DNA of 64,000 nt from Diphasiastrum complanatum. Lineage: Eukaryota > Streptophyta > Lycopodiopsida > Lycopodiales > Lycopodiaceae. Positions 44,329 through 54,510 of this stretch are shown in pieces (position 1 is the stretch's first letter; every line of letters begins with the position of its first letter). The stretch lies in assembly GCA_029204225.1 (NCBI GenBank), contig CM055095.1:17801561-17865560 (forward strand), read 5' to 3'. Below the pieces are notes generated by a model. The model saw only the letters and a program-made list of their open reading frames with translations, was not told the origin of the DNA and ran no database searches. A program made the position numbers and the translations under genes.

Positions 44329-44942
44329 TGATAAATTTTACAGTTTTTAGGACAATAATGATTGTACTTTACAATCATAGAGAGTTATTGGTTGCTTAAT
44401 CAATGAATCTATCAAGTTCTACACATTAGATCTTGATCTAGATTCACTACACTTGGATTTAAGCAAGAGCAATGGATCAACACATCATTTTTTAGTGAGA
44501 GCGGCTTCACACGTGTGGAGTACTGTCCACTGTACGGACTGCACCTGAAACAACAAGTACAATGATACTAGATAGCAATCATGCATAAAAATCACAAGAC
44601 AAATGACTAGAAATCTCACAAAAGTGTAGAGTGCAAAAGTCTCATCAATTTTCTTAGCAAAATGATGATCCTTTTATGGATCAAGTACATCCATGAGTCT
44701 GGTACAGTCCAGCAGGCCTTCACACGTGTGAAGAGTGCCACATCACTCATATCTATCCATTTGATCCATCCTTGATCCTTATCCAATAGTTGACCTTCTA
44801 GAATATGACTAAAATCCAAAAAGCTAGTCTCCTAGAATATAGGAATATTCCCTACAAAATAGGATCTAAGGAAAATGGTCAACTCTTATCTTCTAGTACT
44901 CTATACACACATGTGAACATCCACTTGCCATGTGGGAGCATT
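44329..44942 (-). repeat. Element E 3' LTR, outer part
   Basis: TGATAAATTTTACAG on the plus strand to GGGAGCATT, identical by eye to 55108-55721. Carries the CACACGTGTG palindromes at 44509-44518 and 44721-44730. Interrupted at 44943 by F. Confidence 0.9.
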
Positions 44943-45596
44943 TGTGAAGGATTTCAGATCATTCAAGATCCAATCCAAGTCCCAAATCTTTGGTTACAAT
45001 AAGGAACAAACCAACAATCCTGCCAATGTAGAAAAATCAGCATCTACATACAAAATGAGATGCAAACTCTAAGAGATATTGATCAAACATGAACCAAAAC
45101 ATAAAATATGTTTGCTTTCCGTACAATTACAGTACCCTACTGTATTTCACACGTGTGGAACCGAAAATAGCAATAAATGATCATTCTACACATAGAATTG
45201 CAAGATAACACCAAGATAGTGCACCAAGGAGTAGTAGAACCCAAAGAGAACCATGTATAATGATGAAATGAGAGAGAGAAGAGAGAAGATGTGTCTCTCC
45301 AATAGTTACATCCTTTTATAGAGTTTCCAAACCCTATTTGGCCACTTGGCTTTCCCTCCAAAATGTAAACCCTACTATTTTTGGGTCTAGATTCAATGTA
45401 CCCAAAGTTCAAATTTGAATCTCTCTCAAACTCGACTACCAACTTTCCCACACTTTCCAAAAGTGTTTATTGAATGTAGTTTAAACTAATATAACTTCAA
45501 AAAGTTTATCTCTAAGTCTAAAATGAGTTTTGGCCTCTTATTAACAATTTACCAAAATGTGACTAAACTAGACTAAACTAGTTGAAATCTCTCACA
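44943..45596 (-). repeat. Element F 3' LTR
   Basis: TGTGAAGG to TCTCACA. It contains the TTTCACACGTGTGG palindrome at 45145-45158 and a TATA box (CCTTTTATAG on plus, 45312-45321). On the element strand the first five bases contain the TGA that ends the F reading frame. Confidence 0.92.
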
Positions 45597-48500
45597 CTCC
45601 CTCTTCAACTAGTTTTGGCATAGTTTTGACAATAGAACTTTGATCCAACTTTAGAATGATCTCCATCCTAAGTATAGATCTTCTTTCTAAGGTTCTAAAG
45701 TATCTTTCATAATTGATATAGAGAATAGTGTCCAAATTGGATGCTTCACTATTTCTTACATCAATTTTACACATCAAGATATAACTAGAACATGAAGAAC
45801 CAAATAGAATGTAAATGAAATGATTCCTCCATGTTTCAAACTTTGAACTCTCTGGAAAATTACAGCAACCAAACAATAAATGTGAGTGATGACCATTTGC
45901 TTGCTTGTCTCCTCCAACTTTGTCCTTTCTTGATATGTCTTCACCATAAAACTCCATGAATGTGCCTCCATCTCCATCTTGCCACAAGACACCATCAAAC
46001 CTTGGAAATCCATGAGTAGGTGAGTATATACATGATGCAAATCTAGCACCACATGACTCCATAAACCAAGTAATTTGCACTAGTCCATCTTCAAGATCTA
46101 CTTGACACAAGAAAATGACCATGAATTCACCAAAAATTGACAATCCCCAAGTATTGGCACCAAGTAGCTCAACACTTGAGAACTTAGCCATGGATGAGTG
46201 ACATAATGAACCTCCAATAACTTCATTTCCATCAGCAAAACCAGCCAAGAATGCTAGTACAACTCCAACAATAAGATATTGCAAGACAATGTAGCTAGTT
46301 TGTCCATATCTTGACAATTTGCACACATCCACATGAAATAGCTCAAACATGAGATAGAACAAGTAAAGTAAACTTGAACAACACTTCCTTGCTGCTCCTT
46401 TGACCTTACTTGAGTCTTCAATAAGCTGCAAAAATAGATCCATAACATCTTTGCCAAATAACCTTCCTTTGATACTCTTGACTAGCTCCAAATTGCCACC
46501 TTTCCTTTTGTGTTGTTGAAGCCCTTTAAGACCAACCTCTTGATCTTCCTCTTGATCATCAAAGATATCAAAGATATGAATATCTTCAGACCTGAACCTC
46601 TGGAAATACTCCCTCTCAAACATATGATCTAGATTCAACAAGATCTCATCAATGCTTGATCTCGATCTCCCACAAAGGTTAGTGAAAACAATGTCACCAA
46701 TGTCACCATCATAAATCAAAAGATAGATTCCAAATTTTCCATCCAACATGAAGTAGAGTAGGTGAAGATGAGTATCAAACCTAATAAATCCAGCCCTCTT
46801 GAGTCCATAACAAACCTCAATAAGCTCACCAATGAGATCTCCCTTGCCTTGAAGAAATTGCCTCTCGATTTGTTCCATGTAGTCTTCTCCAACCAACTTT
46901 TTGCCATCTTGATCATGAGTGATCAATTCATAATCATAGAATCCTTTGAGTTGATGAAGAGATGTGAGATCCATGCCTTGGATCTTCCCAAGAACCAATC
47001 TTTCATTGCTCTTTCCTTCATAAGACTCCCTCTTAATGATTGCATCATAAGAAGTAGAAACCTCAAAAACATTAGAAGCCATGAAAAAAATGATTAGTAC
47101 ATTCAACATAAGAATGATTGAAGTACTCTCTTTTTTCAAACAAGAACTTCTACTCAATGTTTTAGGTAATGACTCACATGATAATGATTCCTCCTCACTA
47201 TCATTCAAAATGACATCATTCAAAGTACATCCTACTTTGAACTCTTCACATACTTCTCTTCTTCTTGACTTGTGACTATCTCCCTCACCAAGTCTCTTGA
47301 TAGAACCATTTGATCTACTCTCTTTATGAGGAAATGTGACTCCACTTGCTGCAAAAATGACTTTCTTGGACTCATCACTAAAAAATGTAGAAGAACCACC
47401 TCCTTCATGAATGCACCTAGCAACATCTTTTGACATATGATCAAAGAAATCATTAACAACAATCTTTTCCAAGGAAGAACCTTCACCTCCATTGATGAAG
47501 TTAGCTCTTTCCTTATCTTTTGCATGCTTGCACTTGCCATGAAGAACCATTGAAACACCATCATTATCCTCAAGACTAGCCAAGTTAGCACAAAGATGAA
47601 CATCTCCAAGAAGCATATTAGATCTTGACCTAGATCTAGCATAAGGAAGCTTGTTAGACTTTGCATAAGATCCAACAATCTTATTGATGCTAAAAGATAA
47701 CTTTGGAAAGTTGAGACCAATCTCCTTTTCCATTCCATCCTTTTTGTTAGCCATAACAAAAGCATCAAGCTTTAAAAGTCTACCTTGTCTATTGCCCCTA
47801 GCAACCAAGATTTCTTCCTTTGTAATGAAACAAGCATCACCACCAAACTTTACCATGTATCCTTTCTTTATCATTTGACCAACACTTAGCAAATTCTTTG
47901 AAAGTGAAGGAATGTAAAGAACACCATCAAGTCTTGCTTTCCTATTAGTAGAGAGACAAATAGGAATTGAACCAATACCTTCAATCACACACTCACCACC
48001 ATTGGCCATGTGAATTGCTTTCTTGGCTCCATCATAAGTGACCAAAGAAGTAAAGAACTCCTTGTGACTAGTCATGTGTGAGCTAGCTCCACTATCAATC
48101 CACCATGAATCTTTGTCACCTTCACTTGATATTGGACTTGATGAACACATCAAAAGAGAATCACCACCACCTAGACCCTCATCATTAGTAGTAAAGTTGA
48201 TTTGCTTGCTACCTTCATCTCTTTGCTTCTTCAAACATTCATTTGCAAAATGTCCTTTGATTCCACAATAAAAGCATTTCAACTTAGACTTATCTTTCTT
48301 TTTTCCAAAAGAAGAAGTCTCACCTTGATCTTGCCCTTTAGACCACTTGCCTTTGCCTTTGCCCTTGAACTTGCCTTTGATGAACATAGCATCCTCTTCA
48401 TAATGAGATGTCGATGTAGATCCACCTCCTCTTGATTGAAGCCTATACTCCTCATTCACCAAGATCTCTTGCAAATCCACAATACTTGGCAAAGTCTTTT

Positions 48501-49008
48501 GAATAGCAAAACTTTGAACAAGATTAGCATGATCATCCAACAAGCCATTAAGTATAACTTGAACAAGCTCTACCTCCTTAATGCTTTCATCAATACATGC
48601 TAACTCATCATTGAATGCCTTAACCCTCAAAACAAAAGCATGAGTACTCTCTTCCCTCTTTTGCAAACTTTGAAAGATTTGCCTCCTAAGAGTAAGCACT
48701 CTTGATGTAGACTTGGATTCATAAAGCTTTTTCAAAATTTCCCAAGCCTCCAAAGATGATGTGCACTTACCAACTTCCTTGAGAAGTTCATTGGTAACAT
48801 TCATCTTAATCATGTGTAGAGCTTTCTTTGCTCTCTTGTCATACCTCACTTGATCTTGAGGTGCTTGAGGTCTCTCCTCCACACCTGCAACAATCTCCAT
48901 CAACTCATTCATCTCCAATAAGGACTCCATCCTCACCTTCCAAGTAGAATAGTTGATTGAGGTAAGCCTATCATTGCTCTCCAACATAAATCCACCACTT
49001 GTAGCCAT
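45592..49008 (-). CDS. Element F polyprotein: gag-protease plus altered pol remnant
   Basis: 1138 residues, uninterrupted. 1-190: gag (YSTWKVRMESLLEM, KMNVTNELLKEVGK). 245-258: zinc knuckle CFYCGIKGHFANEC. 302-312: protease WWIDSGASSHM with Asp305. 360-420: end of protease. 450-470: start of the integrase core (NKLPYARSRSRS, LLGDVH), then an unrelated Ser/Asp-rich stretch (470-640) where integrase is lost. 705-800: a faint RT outline (EDYMEQ, CYGLK, RFDTHLHLL, LDGKFGIYLLIY), with YVDD replaced. 870-985: a diverged RT-end/RNase H segment (RKCCSSLLYLFYL, DVCKLSRYG, GFADGNEVIGG). 1000-1115: no counterpart. 1121-1138: RNase H scrap and the KLVEEGV end. Gag and protease could work; the rest has no evident catalysis. 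Confidence 0.8.
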   Translation of the reverse strand: MATSGGFMLESNDRLTSINYSTWKVRMESLLEMNELMEIVAGVEERPQAPQDQVRYDKRAKKALHMIKMNVTNELLKEVGKCTSSLEAWEILKKLYESKSTSRVLTLRRQIFQSLQKREESTHAFVLRVKAFNDELACIDESIKEVELVQVILNGLLDDHANLVQSFAIQKTLPSIVDLQEILVNEEYRLQSRGGGSTSTSHYEEDAMFIKGKFKGKGKGKWSKGQDQGETSSFGKKKDKSKLKCFYCGIKGHFANECLKKQRDEGSKQINFTTNDEGLGGGDSLLMCSSSPISSEGDKDSWWIDSGASSHMTSHKEFFTSLVTYDGAKKAIHMANGGECVIEGIGSIPICLSTNRKARLDGVLYIPSLSKNLLSVGQMIKKGYMVKFGGDACFITKEEILVARGNRQGRLLKLDAFVMANKKDGMEKEIGLNFPKLSFSINKIVGSYAKSNKLPYARSRSRSNMLLGDVHLCANLASLEDNDGVSMVLHGKCKHAKDKERANFINGGEGSSLEKIVVNDFFDHMSKDVARCIHEGGGSSTFFSDESKKVIFAASGVTFPHKESRSNGSIKRLGEGDSHKSRRREVCEEFKVGCTLNDVILNDSEEESLSCESLPKTLSRSSCLKKESTSIILMLNVLIIFFMASNVFEVSTSYDAIIKRESYEGKSNERLVLGKIQGMDLTSLHQLKGFYDYELITHDQDGKKLVGEDYMEQIERQFLQGKGDLIGELIEVCYGLKRAGFIRFDTHLHLLYFMLDGKFGIYLLIYDGDIGDIVFTNLCGRSRSSIDEILLNLDHMFEREYFQRFRSEDIHIFDIFDDQEEDQEVGLKGLQQHKRKGGNLELVKSIKGRLFGKDVMDLFLQLIEDSSKVKGAARKCCSSLLYLFYLMFELFHVDVCKLSRYGQTSYIVLQYLIVGVVLAFLAGFADGNEVIGGSLCHSSMAKFSSVELLGANTWGLSIFGEFMVIFLCQVDLEDGLVQITWFMESCGARFASCIYSPTHGFPRFDGVLWQDGDGGTFMEFYGEDISRKDKVGGDKQANGHHSHLLFGCCNFPESSKFETWRNHFIYILFGSSCSSYILMCKIDVRNSEASNLDTILYINYERYFRTLERRSILRMEIILKLDQSSIVKTMPKLVEEGV

Positions 49009-49597
49009 GTTGAAGTGACCTGATCTTCTCTTTCAACCTGTTCCAATGCACAAAGCACTCTCTTGAATGTCAAAAAATGAACTCAAGAAGAAATCACAAA
49101 GATATGGAACCTCTCAAATCTCTTCTAGCACTTCTAACTAGAAAATCAACACATAGAATAGTGAAATCTTGATCAACCTATGATCTATCCTCAATCTAAT
49201 GATTCTTGCCACTTCCTAAGATTGAAACACACTCAAATAAAGTTCAGTAACCTCACAAACTAGAGATCCAATCAAAATTAGGGTTTTGACAAAATCACAA
49301 AAAATTGAATATCTCAAATTCTACATGCAATTTCTAGAAACTTGGTATATCTTCTTGTAGACTCCAATGAGACCTTCCTAATGCACCAAAAATCATCTAA
49401 TTCCAGTAAGCCAAGTGTTAAATCGGAATTGATCAAGTATATAACCCTATATTGAGTTTTGACCTACAAAAGATCAATTCTACACATGCAAAAATGCTGA
49501 TTTTTGAGTAGAGATCAATCTAGCATGCTCTAGCATTGGTAACTCCTCAAACTTCTTGCTAAAGATGGCTGATCCTTTCATAACCTGAGACACAATA
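49009..49597 (-). other. Element F leader
   Basis: The sequence between the primer-binding site and the gag ATG. It has no long frame and closely resembles the G leader at 27483-28071 (for example AGAGATCCAATCAAAATTAG). Confidence 0.6.
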
Positions 49598-49609
49598 GCT
49601 CTGATACCA
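49598..49609 (-). other. Element F primer-binding site
   Basis: GCTCTGATACCA on the plus strand, adjoining the 5' LTR at 49610; initiator-tRNA type. Confidence 0.92.
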
Positions 49610-50263
49610 TGTGAAGGATTTCAGATCATTCAAGATCCAATCCAAGTCCCAAATCTTTGGTTACAATAAGGAACAAACCAACAATCCTGCCAATGTAGAA
49701 AAATCAGCATCTACATACAAAATGAGATGCAAACTCTAAGAGATATTGATCAAACATGAACCAAAACATAAAATATGTTTGCTTTCCGTACAATTACAGT
49801 ACCCTACTGTATTTCACACGTGTGGAACCGAAAATAGCAATAAATGATCATTCTACACATAGAATTGCAAGATAACACCAAGATAGTGCACCAAGGAGTA
49901 GTAGAACCCAAAGAGAACCATGTATAATGATGAAATGAGAGAGAGAAGAGAGAAGATGTGTCTCTCCAATAGTTACATCCTTTTATAGAGTTTCCAAACC
50001 CTATTTGGCCACTTGGCTTTCCCTCTAAAATGTAAACCCTACTATTTTTGGGTCTAGATTCAATGTACCCAAAGTTCAAATTTGAATCTCTCTCAAACTC
50101 GACTACCAACTTTCCCACACTTTCCAAAAGTGTTTATTGAATGTAGTTTAAACTAATATAACTTCAAAAAGTTTATCTCTAAGTCTAAAATGAGTTTTGG
50201 CCTCTTATTAACAATTTACCAAAATGTGACTAAACTAGACTAAACTAGTTGAAATCTCTCACA
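49610..50263 (-). repeat. Element F 5' LTR
   Basis: 654 bp, same as the 3' LTR except for T at 50026. The promoter TATA (CTATAAAAGG on the element strand) is at 49979-49988, and a CT/GA-rich stretch lies just downstream of it. Confidence 0.92.
49979..49988 (-). promoter_or_regulatory. LTR promoter TATA box (element F)
   Basis: CTATAAAAGG followed by ATGTAACT. The equivalent site in G is 28451-28460 and a related CCATAAAAGG is in E at 55449-55458. Position and orientation towards gag fit an LTR promoter. Confidence 0.55.
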
Positions 50264-50516
50264 GCATTTACTCATGCACATGCAAGGAAAAGCTAATTTG
50301 TAGGTGACTAGTCAACTTGACTAAAAACTAGTCATTTCATGTTCACACTAACTAGAATGATACAAAATCAATTTGGATATATACAAACATGAAAAGTACA
50401 TCCTTTCACACATGGGAACATGCTCCACACGTGTGAAATCATATCATCAACATATTCTAATGTTTGATCAATATTTACATGAACCAATGTCAAGTGAGAA
50501 GTGACAATTTTCAACA
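50264..50516 (-). repeat. Element E 3' LTR, inner part
   Basis: Continues the LTR from GCATTTACTC to TTTTCAACA, identical by eye to 55717-55969. It contains CACACATGGGAACATG and CCACACGTGTGAAATC (50405-50440). Confidence 0.9.
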
Positions 50517-50525
50517 CTCCTCCTC
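50517..50525 (-). other. Element E polypurine tract
   Basis: GAGGAGGAG on the element strand, directly before the 3' LTR start TGTTGAAAA. Confidence 0.8.
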
Positions 50526-50529
50526 ACTT

Positions 50530-53500
50530 CTAACTTGGCAAATCTAGTGTACATCTATCTACAATTCCAAGAGCATATCTTAACTTAAAAAATGGATCTT
50601 TGGACAATGGTTTGGTTAAGATATCAGCTATGCATTCGGATGATGGTACATGATGTAGTTGCACTTCCTTGGATTGTACCTTCTCCCTCACAAAGTGGTG
50701 AGCTATCTCAATATGCTTTGTTCTAGCATGGAAGATAGGATTTGAAGCAATTTGTTGAGAAGCTTGATTGTCACAAAATATGTAAGGGATCTCCTCGGCC
50801 TCTAGCACATGTAGTTCCATCAAGAGTCTTCTTAGCCATAAGAGCTCTTTGGTTGTTGAAGTCAATGCCTTGTACTCAGCTTCACAAGAAGATAGTGAGA
50901 TTGTATCTTGCTTTTTGGAAAGCCAAGATATCACTCCTCCACAAAGAAATGTTGCAAATGCACTAATGGACTTCCTATCCATCTTGTCACCTGCAAAATC
51001 TGAATCCGAGTAGGCTCTCAAGTGCAAGTTAGATCCTTCATAAAGTATACCAAAAAATCTAGTACTAGAAACATATCTAAGTACTCTCTTGGCACTTTTC
51101 CAATGATGAATTAAAGGAGCTTGCATACTTTGACTCAACTTGCTTACACAAAAACTTAAGTCAGGTCTAGTGATGGTTAAATAGATTAGAGAGCCTATAA
51201 GCTTCCTAAAGAGAGTGATGTCCTCAAAGGATGCTTCATCACCTTCATTAGTTGCTTTCACAACATGCTCCATAGGGGTGTCAATCCCCTTACAATCTTT
51301 CATACCAAATCTTTCAAGAATGGAAGTAGCATACTTAGATTGACTTATGAAAGTACAATTGCTACTTCTAGACACTTCTATCCCAAGTATAAACTTTAGG
51401 AAGCCTAGATCTACCATCTTGAACTCACTAGATAAGTCAACTTTTACTTTGCCTATGCCATCATCATCATTTCCTGTCATAATGATGTCATCAACATAAA
51501 GAACCAAAATGATGATCTTTCCTTCATTACATTTGAAATATAAAGAAGGTTCATAAGCACTTAGTACAAAGCCAAGGGAATAGAGAAAATCATGCAACCT
51601 AGAGTACCAAGCTCTAGGTGCTTGCTTCAAGCCATATAGGCTCTTCCTTAAGTAGCACACCTTTTGCTCCTCACCAATCTTGATGAAGCCCTCGGGTTGC
51701 ATCATGTAGATTTCCTCTTCTAAGAAGCCATTCAAGAAGGCATTTGTCACATCCATTTGGTAGAGATCCCATTTGAACAAAGTAGCAATGCAAATGATTA
51801 ATCTAATAGTTACAAGCTTAGCTACAGGTGCAAATGTTTCTTCATAATCCAATCCTTTTATTTGAAGAAATCCCTTAGCAACAAGCCTAGCTTTGTATTT
51901 ACTAATAGATCCATCTTGATTGTACTTAATTCTATAAATCCACTTACATGCAAGTGGTTTCTTTCCTCTTGGAAGATTTACAAGATTCCAAGTATGATTT
52001 TCTTCTAATGCATCATACTCTACTTGCATTGCATCTCTCCAAACTTTAGATTTACATGCTTCTTCAAAAGATGATGGTTCTTCAATCAATGTAGCTAAAA
52101 AAGAGTAAGAGGTAGAAGATGTAGAGCCTTCCTTTTGCTTTCCCTTGTCCACATAGGTAAGCCTTGAGGGCTCGGCCTTGCTCCTTGATGATCTTCTTGG
52201 CCCCTTTTGACTTGGATCCAAATCTCCATCCTCGGGTTTGTCATGATCCTCCTCGGGTTTGTCAAGATCCTCCTCGGATTTGTCAAGATCTTCAATGCAC
52301 AATGGGTTAGATCCATTTGACAAGCTCTTAGCAAATTGTGACTCATCAAAAAGTACATCCTTGCTTACCTTTACTTTCTTGGATGTAGGATCATATATCC
52401 TATATCCCTTGCTATTTTCTCCATAGCCAACAAAGATTCCTTTGAAGGAGGTAGCATCTTCTTTCCTTCTAGTCTCCAAAGGAATGTGTACATAACAAGT
52501 ACATCCAAAGATCTTAAAATATTTTACATTGGGTTTCTTATCAAACAAGGCTTGATAAGGTGAGATCCCATCTATAGCACTACTAGGAAGTCTATTACAC
52601 AAATAATTAGCACATGTTATGGCTTCTCCCCAAAATGAGATGGGAAGTGATGCATCAAGCCTCAAGGACTTTGCACACTCACATAGACTCCTATTTTTCC
52701 TCTCGGCCACCCCATTTTGTTGAGGGGTGTAGGAACAAGTGTATTGTAACTTAATACCATTGATCTCACAAAAGTCTTTCATTTTATTGGAGGTGTACTC
52801 TCCTCCATTATCACATCTTAGTGCTTTGATAGAAGTACTAAGTTGTTTCTCTACTAGAGACTTGAACTTAATGAAAGCTTCATAAACAAGATTTTTCTTT
52901 GATAGTAACTCAATCCATGTGAATCTAGTACAATCATCTATAAAAGTTACATACATCAAGGCACCTCCATTACTTGCATGTGAAAAACTATGTACATCAG
53001 AATGTATGAGATCCAAGGGAGAGAGAGATCTTGATGAAGACTTCTTGTAAGAAGATTTGTGTGACTTTGCAAGGCCACATGCCTCACACATTTTTCCACA
53101 CTTCTTGAAAGCTCTTGGTAGGCCGAGAGCTAGTTCCTTGCTTGCCATTGACTCCATAGATTGAAGATTAGGATGGCCTAATCTCTTATGCCAAAGCTCC
53201 ACTTGAGTTAGCTCCTCCCTAGCCAAGTTCACACTTTCACTTGCAACATTAGCATCCAACTTGAAAAGTCTACCTTGCTTAATGCCACTAGCTATGCACT
53301 TATCATTTTTCAAGATGGAACAAACTCCATTCTTGAAATGTACATCTAGTCCATTGTCCATTAATTGTCCTACACTAAGCAAGTTTCTTGAAATGGTAGG
53401 AACATACAAAACATTATCTAGATCTATCCTTTTAGATGTGCCTAAACAAAGAGGTATAGATCCTATGCCATCTATCTTGCATGCTTGATCACTAGCAGTG

Positions 53501-54510
53501 TATATTGACTTCTTAGAGTCATTACAAGATAGAAGAGTAGAAAAATAATGCTTGTTAAAGGACATGTGGGAACTAGCCCCACTATCTATCCACCATGTGT
53601 CTTGACTTGAAGTTGGTGTAGATGCAACCATTAAGGATGTGTTGAATCCATCCTCATATTCTTCCTCTTGAGCAATGTTCCCTTGATCTCCTTTGGCTTG
53701 TTGATTCTTCTTCAAGTAGCATTCTGAGGCAAAGTGTCCTTTCTTTCCACAAAAGAAACACTTTAGTTTTGCCTTGTTCTTCACTTTGCCTTTGGAGGTA
53801 GATCCTCCATTCTTCATCTCGGCCTCCTTGCCTTGATTTTTCTTGAATGGATTTTGCTTTTTCTTGCCTTTAGATGTAAAGTTAGCTTTCTCCTCTCCTC
53901 CATTAAGTGACATGCTATCCATTCTTGTCTTGAGGTGTAGAAGCCTACTCTCCTCGGCCACAAGAACATTGTGCAACTTTTCAATGGATGGAAGAGAGTC
54001 TTGAATGGCAAATGATTGGACTAAGTTGGTAAACTCATCACTTAGACCATTCAAAATGATTTGTACTAGTTCTTGATCTTGGATCTTCTCTCCTATTGCA
54101 CTTAACTCCTTGTTAAGAGATTTGATCCTAAGAACATACTCTTGTCCACTCTCTCCACTTCCTTTCATGCTTTGGAAAACTTGATTTCTTAGCATGAGGA
54201 TTCTTGAAGTATTGTTGGATTCATAAATGTTCTTTAATGAATCCCAAGCCTCTTTGGATGAGGTACAAGAAGACACCTCTTTCAAGAGGTCATTGCATAC
54301 ATTTAACTTTATGCAATGTAGAGCTAATCTTGCTCTCTTCTTGTATTTGGCTTGTTCTTGGGGAGTTTGAGGCTCTTCCTCTACTCCTTGAACTATGTCA
54401 TATAGATCATGGATCACTAGGAGTGATTCCATTCTCACTTTCCAAATGGAATAATTTGTGGAAGTGAGTCTCTCACTTGATTCCATCAAATATCCACCCA
54501 TGGATGACAT
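50530..54510 (-). CDS. Copia gag-pol polyprotein, intact (element E)
   Basis: 1326 residues in one frame. Gag 1-230 (TNYSIWKVRMESLLVI, LVQIILNGLSDEF). Zinc knuckle CFFCGKKGHFASEC at 251-264. Protease Asp309 in WWIDSGASSHM. Pre-integrase His441/His446 and Cys475/Cys478. Integrase triad Asp505, Asp567, Glu603 (DX35E). C-terminal GIFVGYGENSKGYRIY at 691-706. A linker at 740-765 repeats DLDKxEED. RT has KARLVAKGF at 873, Asp920 in QMDVTNAFLNG, and YVDD at 1005-1008. RNase H has Asp1169, Glu1210 and Asp1247, and ends ILTKPL. All residues expected for particle formation, cleavage, reverse transcription and integration are present, so it may be an autonomous, recently active element. Frame fusion of gag and pol is usual for copia. 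Confidence 0.96.
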   Translation of the reverse strand: MSSMGGYLMESSERLTSTNYSIWKVRMESLLVIHDLYDIVQGVEEEPQTPQEQAKYKKRARLALHCIKLNVCNDLLKEVSSCTSSKEAWDSLKNIYESNNTSRILMLRNQVFQSMKGSGESGQEYVLRIKSLNKELSAIGEKIQDQELVQIILNGLSDEFTNLVQSFAIQDSLPSIEKLHNVLVAEESRLLHLKTRMDSMSLNGGEEKANFTSKGKKKQNPFKKNQGKEAEMKNGGSTSKGKVKNKAKLKCFFCGKKGHFASECYLKKNQQAKGDQGNIAQEEEYEDGFNTSLMVASTPTSSQDTWWIDSGASSHMSFNKHYFSTLLSCNDSKKSIYTASDQACKIDGIGSIPLCLGTSKRIDLDNVLYVPTISRNLLSVGQLMDNGLDVHFKNGVCSILKNDKCIASGIKQGRLFKLDANVASESVNLAREELTQVELWHKRLGHPNLQSMESMASKELALGLPRAFKKCGKMCEACGLAKSHKSSYKKSSSRSLSPLDLIHSDVHSFSHASNGGALMYVTFIDDCTRFTWIELLSKKNLVYEAFIKFKSLVEKQLSTSIKALRCDNGGEYTSNKMKDFCEINGIKLQYTCSYTPQQNGVAERKNRSLCECAKSLRLDASLPISFWGEAITCANYLCNRLPSSAIDGISPYQALFDKKPNVKYFKIFGCTCYVHIPLETRRKEDATSFKGIFVGYGENSKGYRIYDPTSKKVKVSKDVLFDESQFAKSLSNGSNPLCIEDLDKSEEDLDKPEEDHDKPEDGDLDPSQKGPRRSSRSKAEPSRLTYVDKGKQKEGSTSSTSYSFLATLIEEPSSFEEACKSKVWRDAMQVEYDALEENHTWNLVNLPRGKKPLACKWIYRIKYNQDGSISKYKARLVAKGFLQIKGLDYEETFAPVAKLVTIRLIICIATLFKWDLYQMDVTNAFLNGFLEEEIYMMQPEGFIKIGEEQKVCYLRKSLYGLKQAPRAWYSRLHDFLYSLGFVLSAYEPSLYFKCNEGKIIILVLYVDDIIMTGNDDDGIGKVKVDLSSEFKMVDLGFLKFILGIEVSRSSNCTFISQSKYATSILERFGMKDCKGIDTPMEHVVKATNEGDEASFEDITLFRKLIGSLIYLTITRPDLSFCVSKLSQSMQAPLIHHWKSAKRVLRYVSSTRFFGILYEGSNLHLRAYSDSDFAGDKMDRKSISAFATFLCGGVISWLSKKQDTISLSSCEAEYKALTSTTKELLWLRRLLMELHVLEAEEIPYIFCDNQASQQIASNPIFHARTKHIEIAHHFVREKVQSKEVQLHHVPSSECIADILTKPLSKDPFFKLRYALGIVDRCTLDLPS

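Larger units (their letters stand above)
44943..50263 (-). mobile_element. Copia-derived non-autonomous element F, complete
   Basis: A 5.3-kb minus-strand insertion into the E 3' LTR with target duplication GCATT (44938-44942 and 50264-50268). Two 654-bp LTRs (44943-45596, 49610-50263) show one mismatch by eye (45359 against 50026). The primer-binding site TGGTATCAGAGC is at 49598-49609. Its interior of about 4 kb holds one 1138-residue frame that keeps gag and protease but no working integrase or RT. It must have been moved by proteins from another element, and recently. Confidence 0.92.

Noticed and set aside
45900-46600. Captured host membrane protein or envelope-like gene in F and G
   Set aside because: The hydrophobic stretches looked like membrane segments, but RK..SSLLYL, KLSRYG and GFADGN line up with the copia RT-end/RNase H order, so diverged pol is the better explanation. 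About 130 residues stay unexplained.
46254-47768. Minus-strand frames inside element F in the other two phases
   Set aside because: They overlap the 1138-residue frame, which holds gag, zinc knuckle and protease; the others are shadows.
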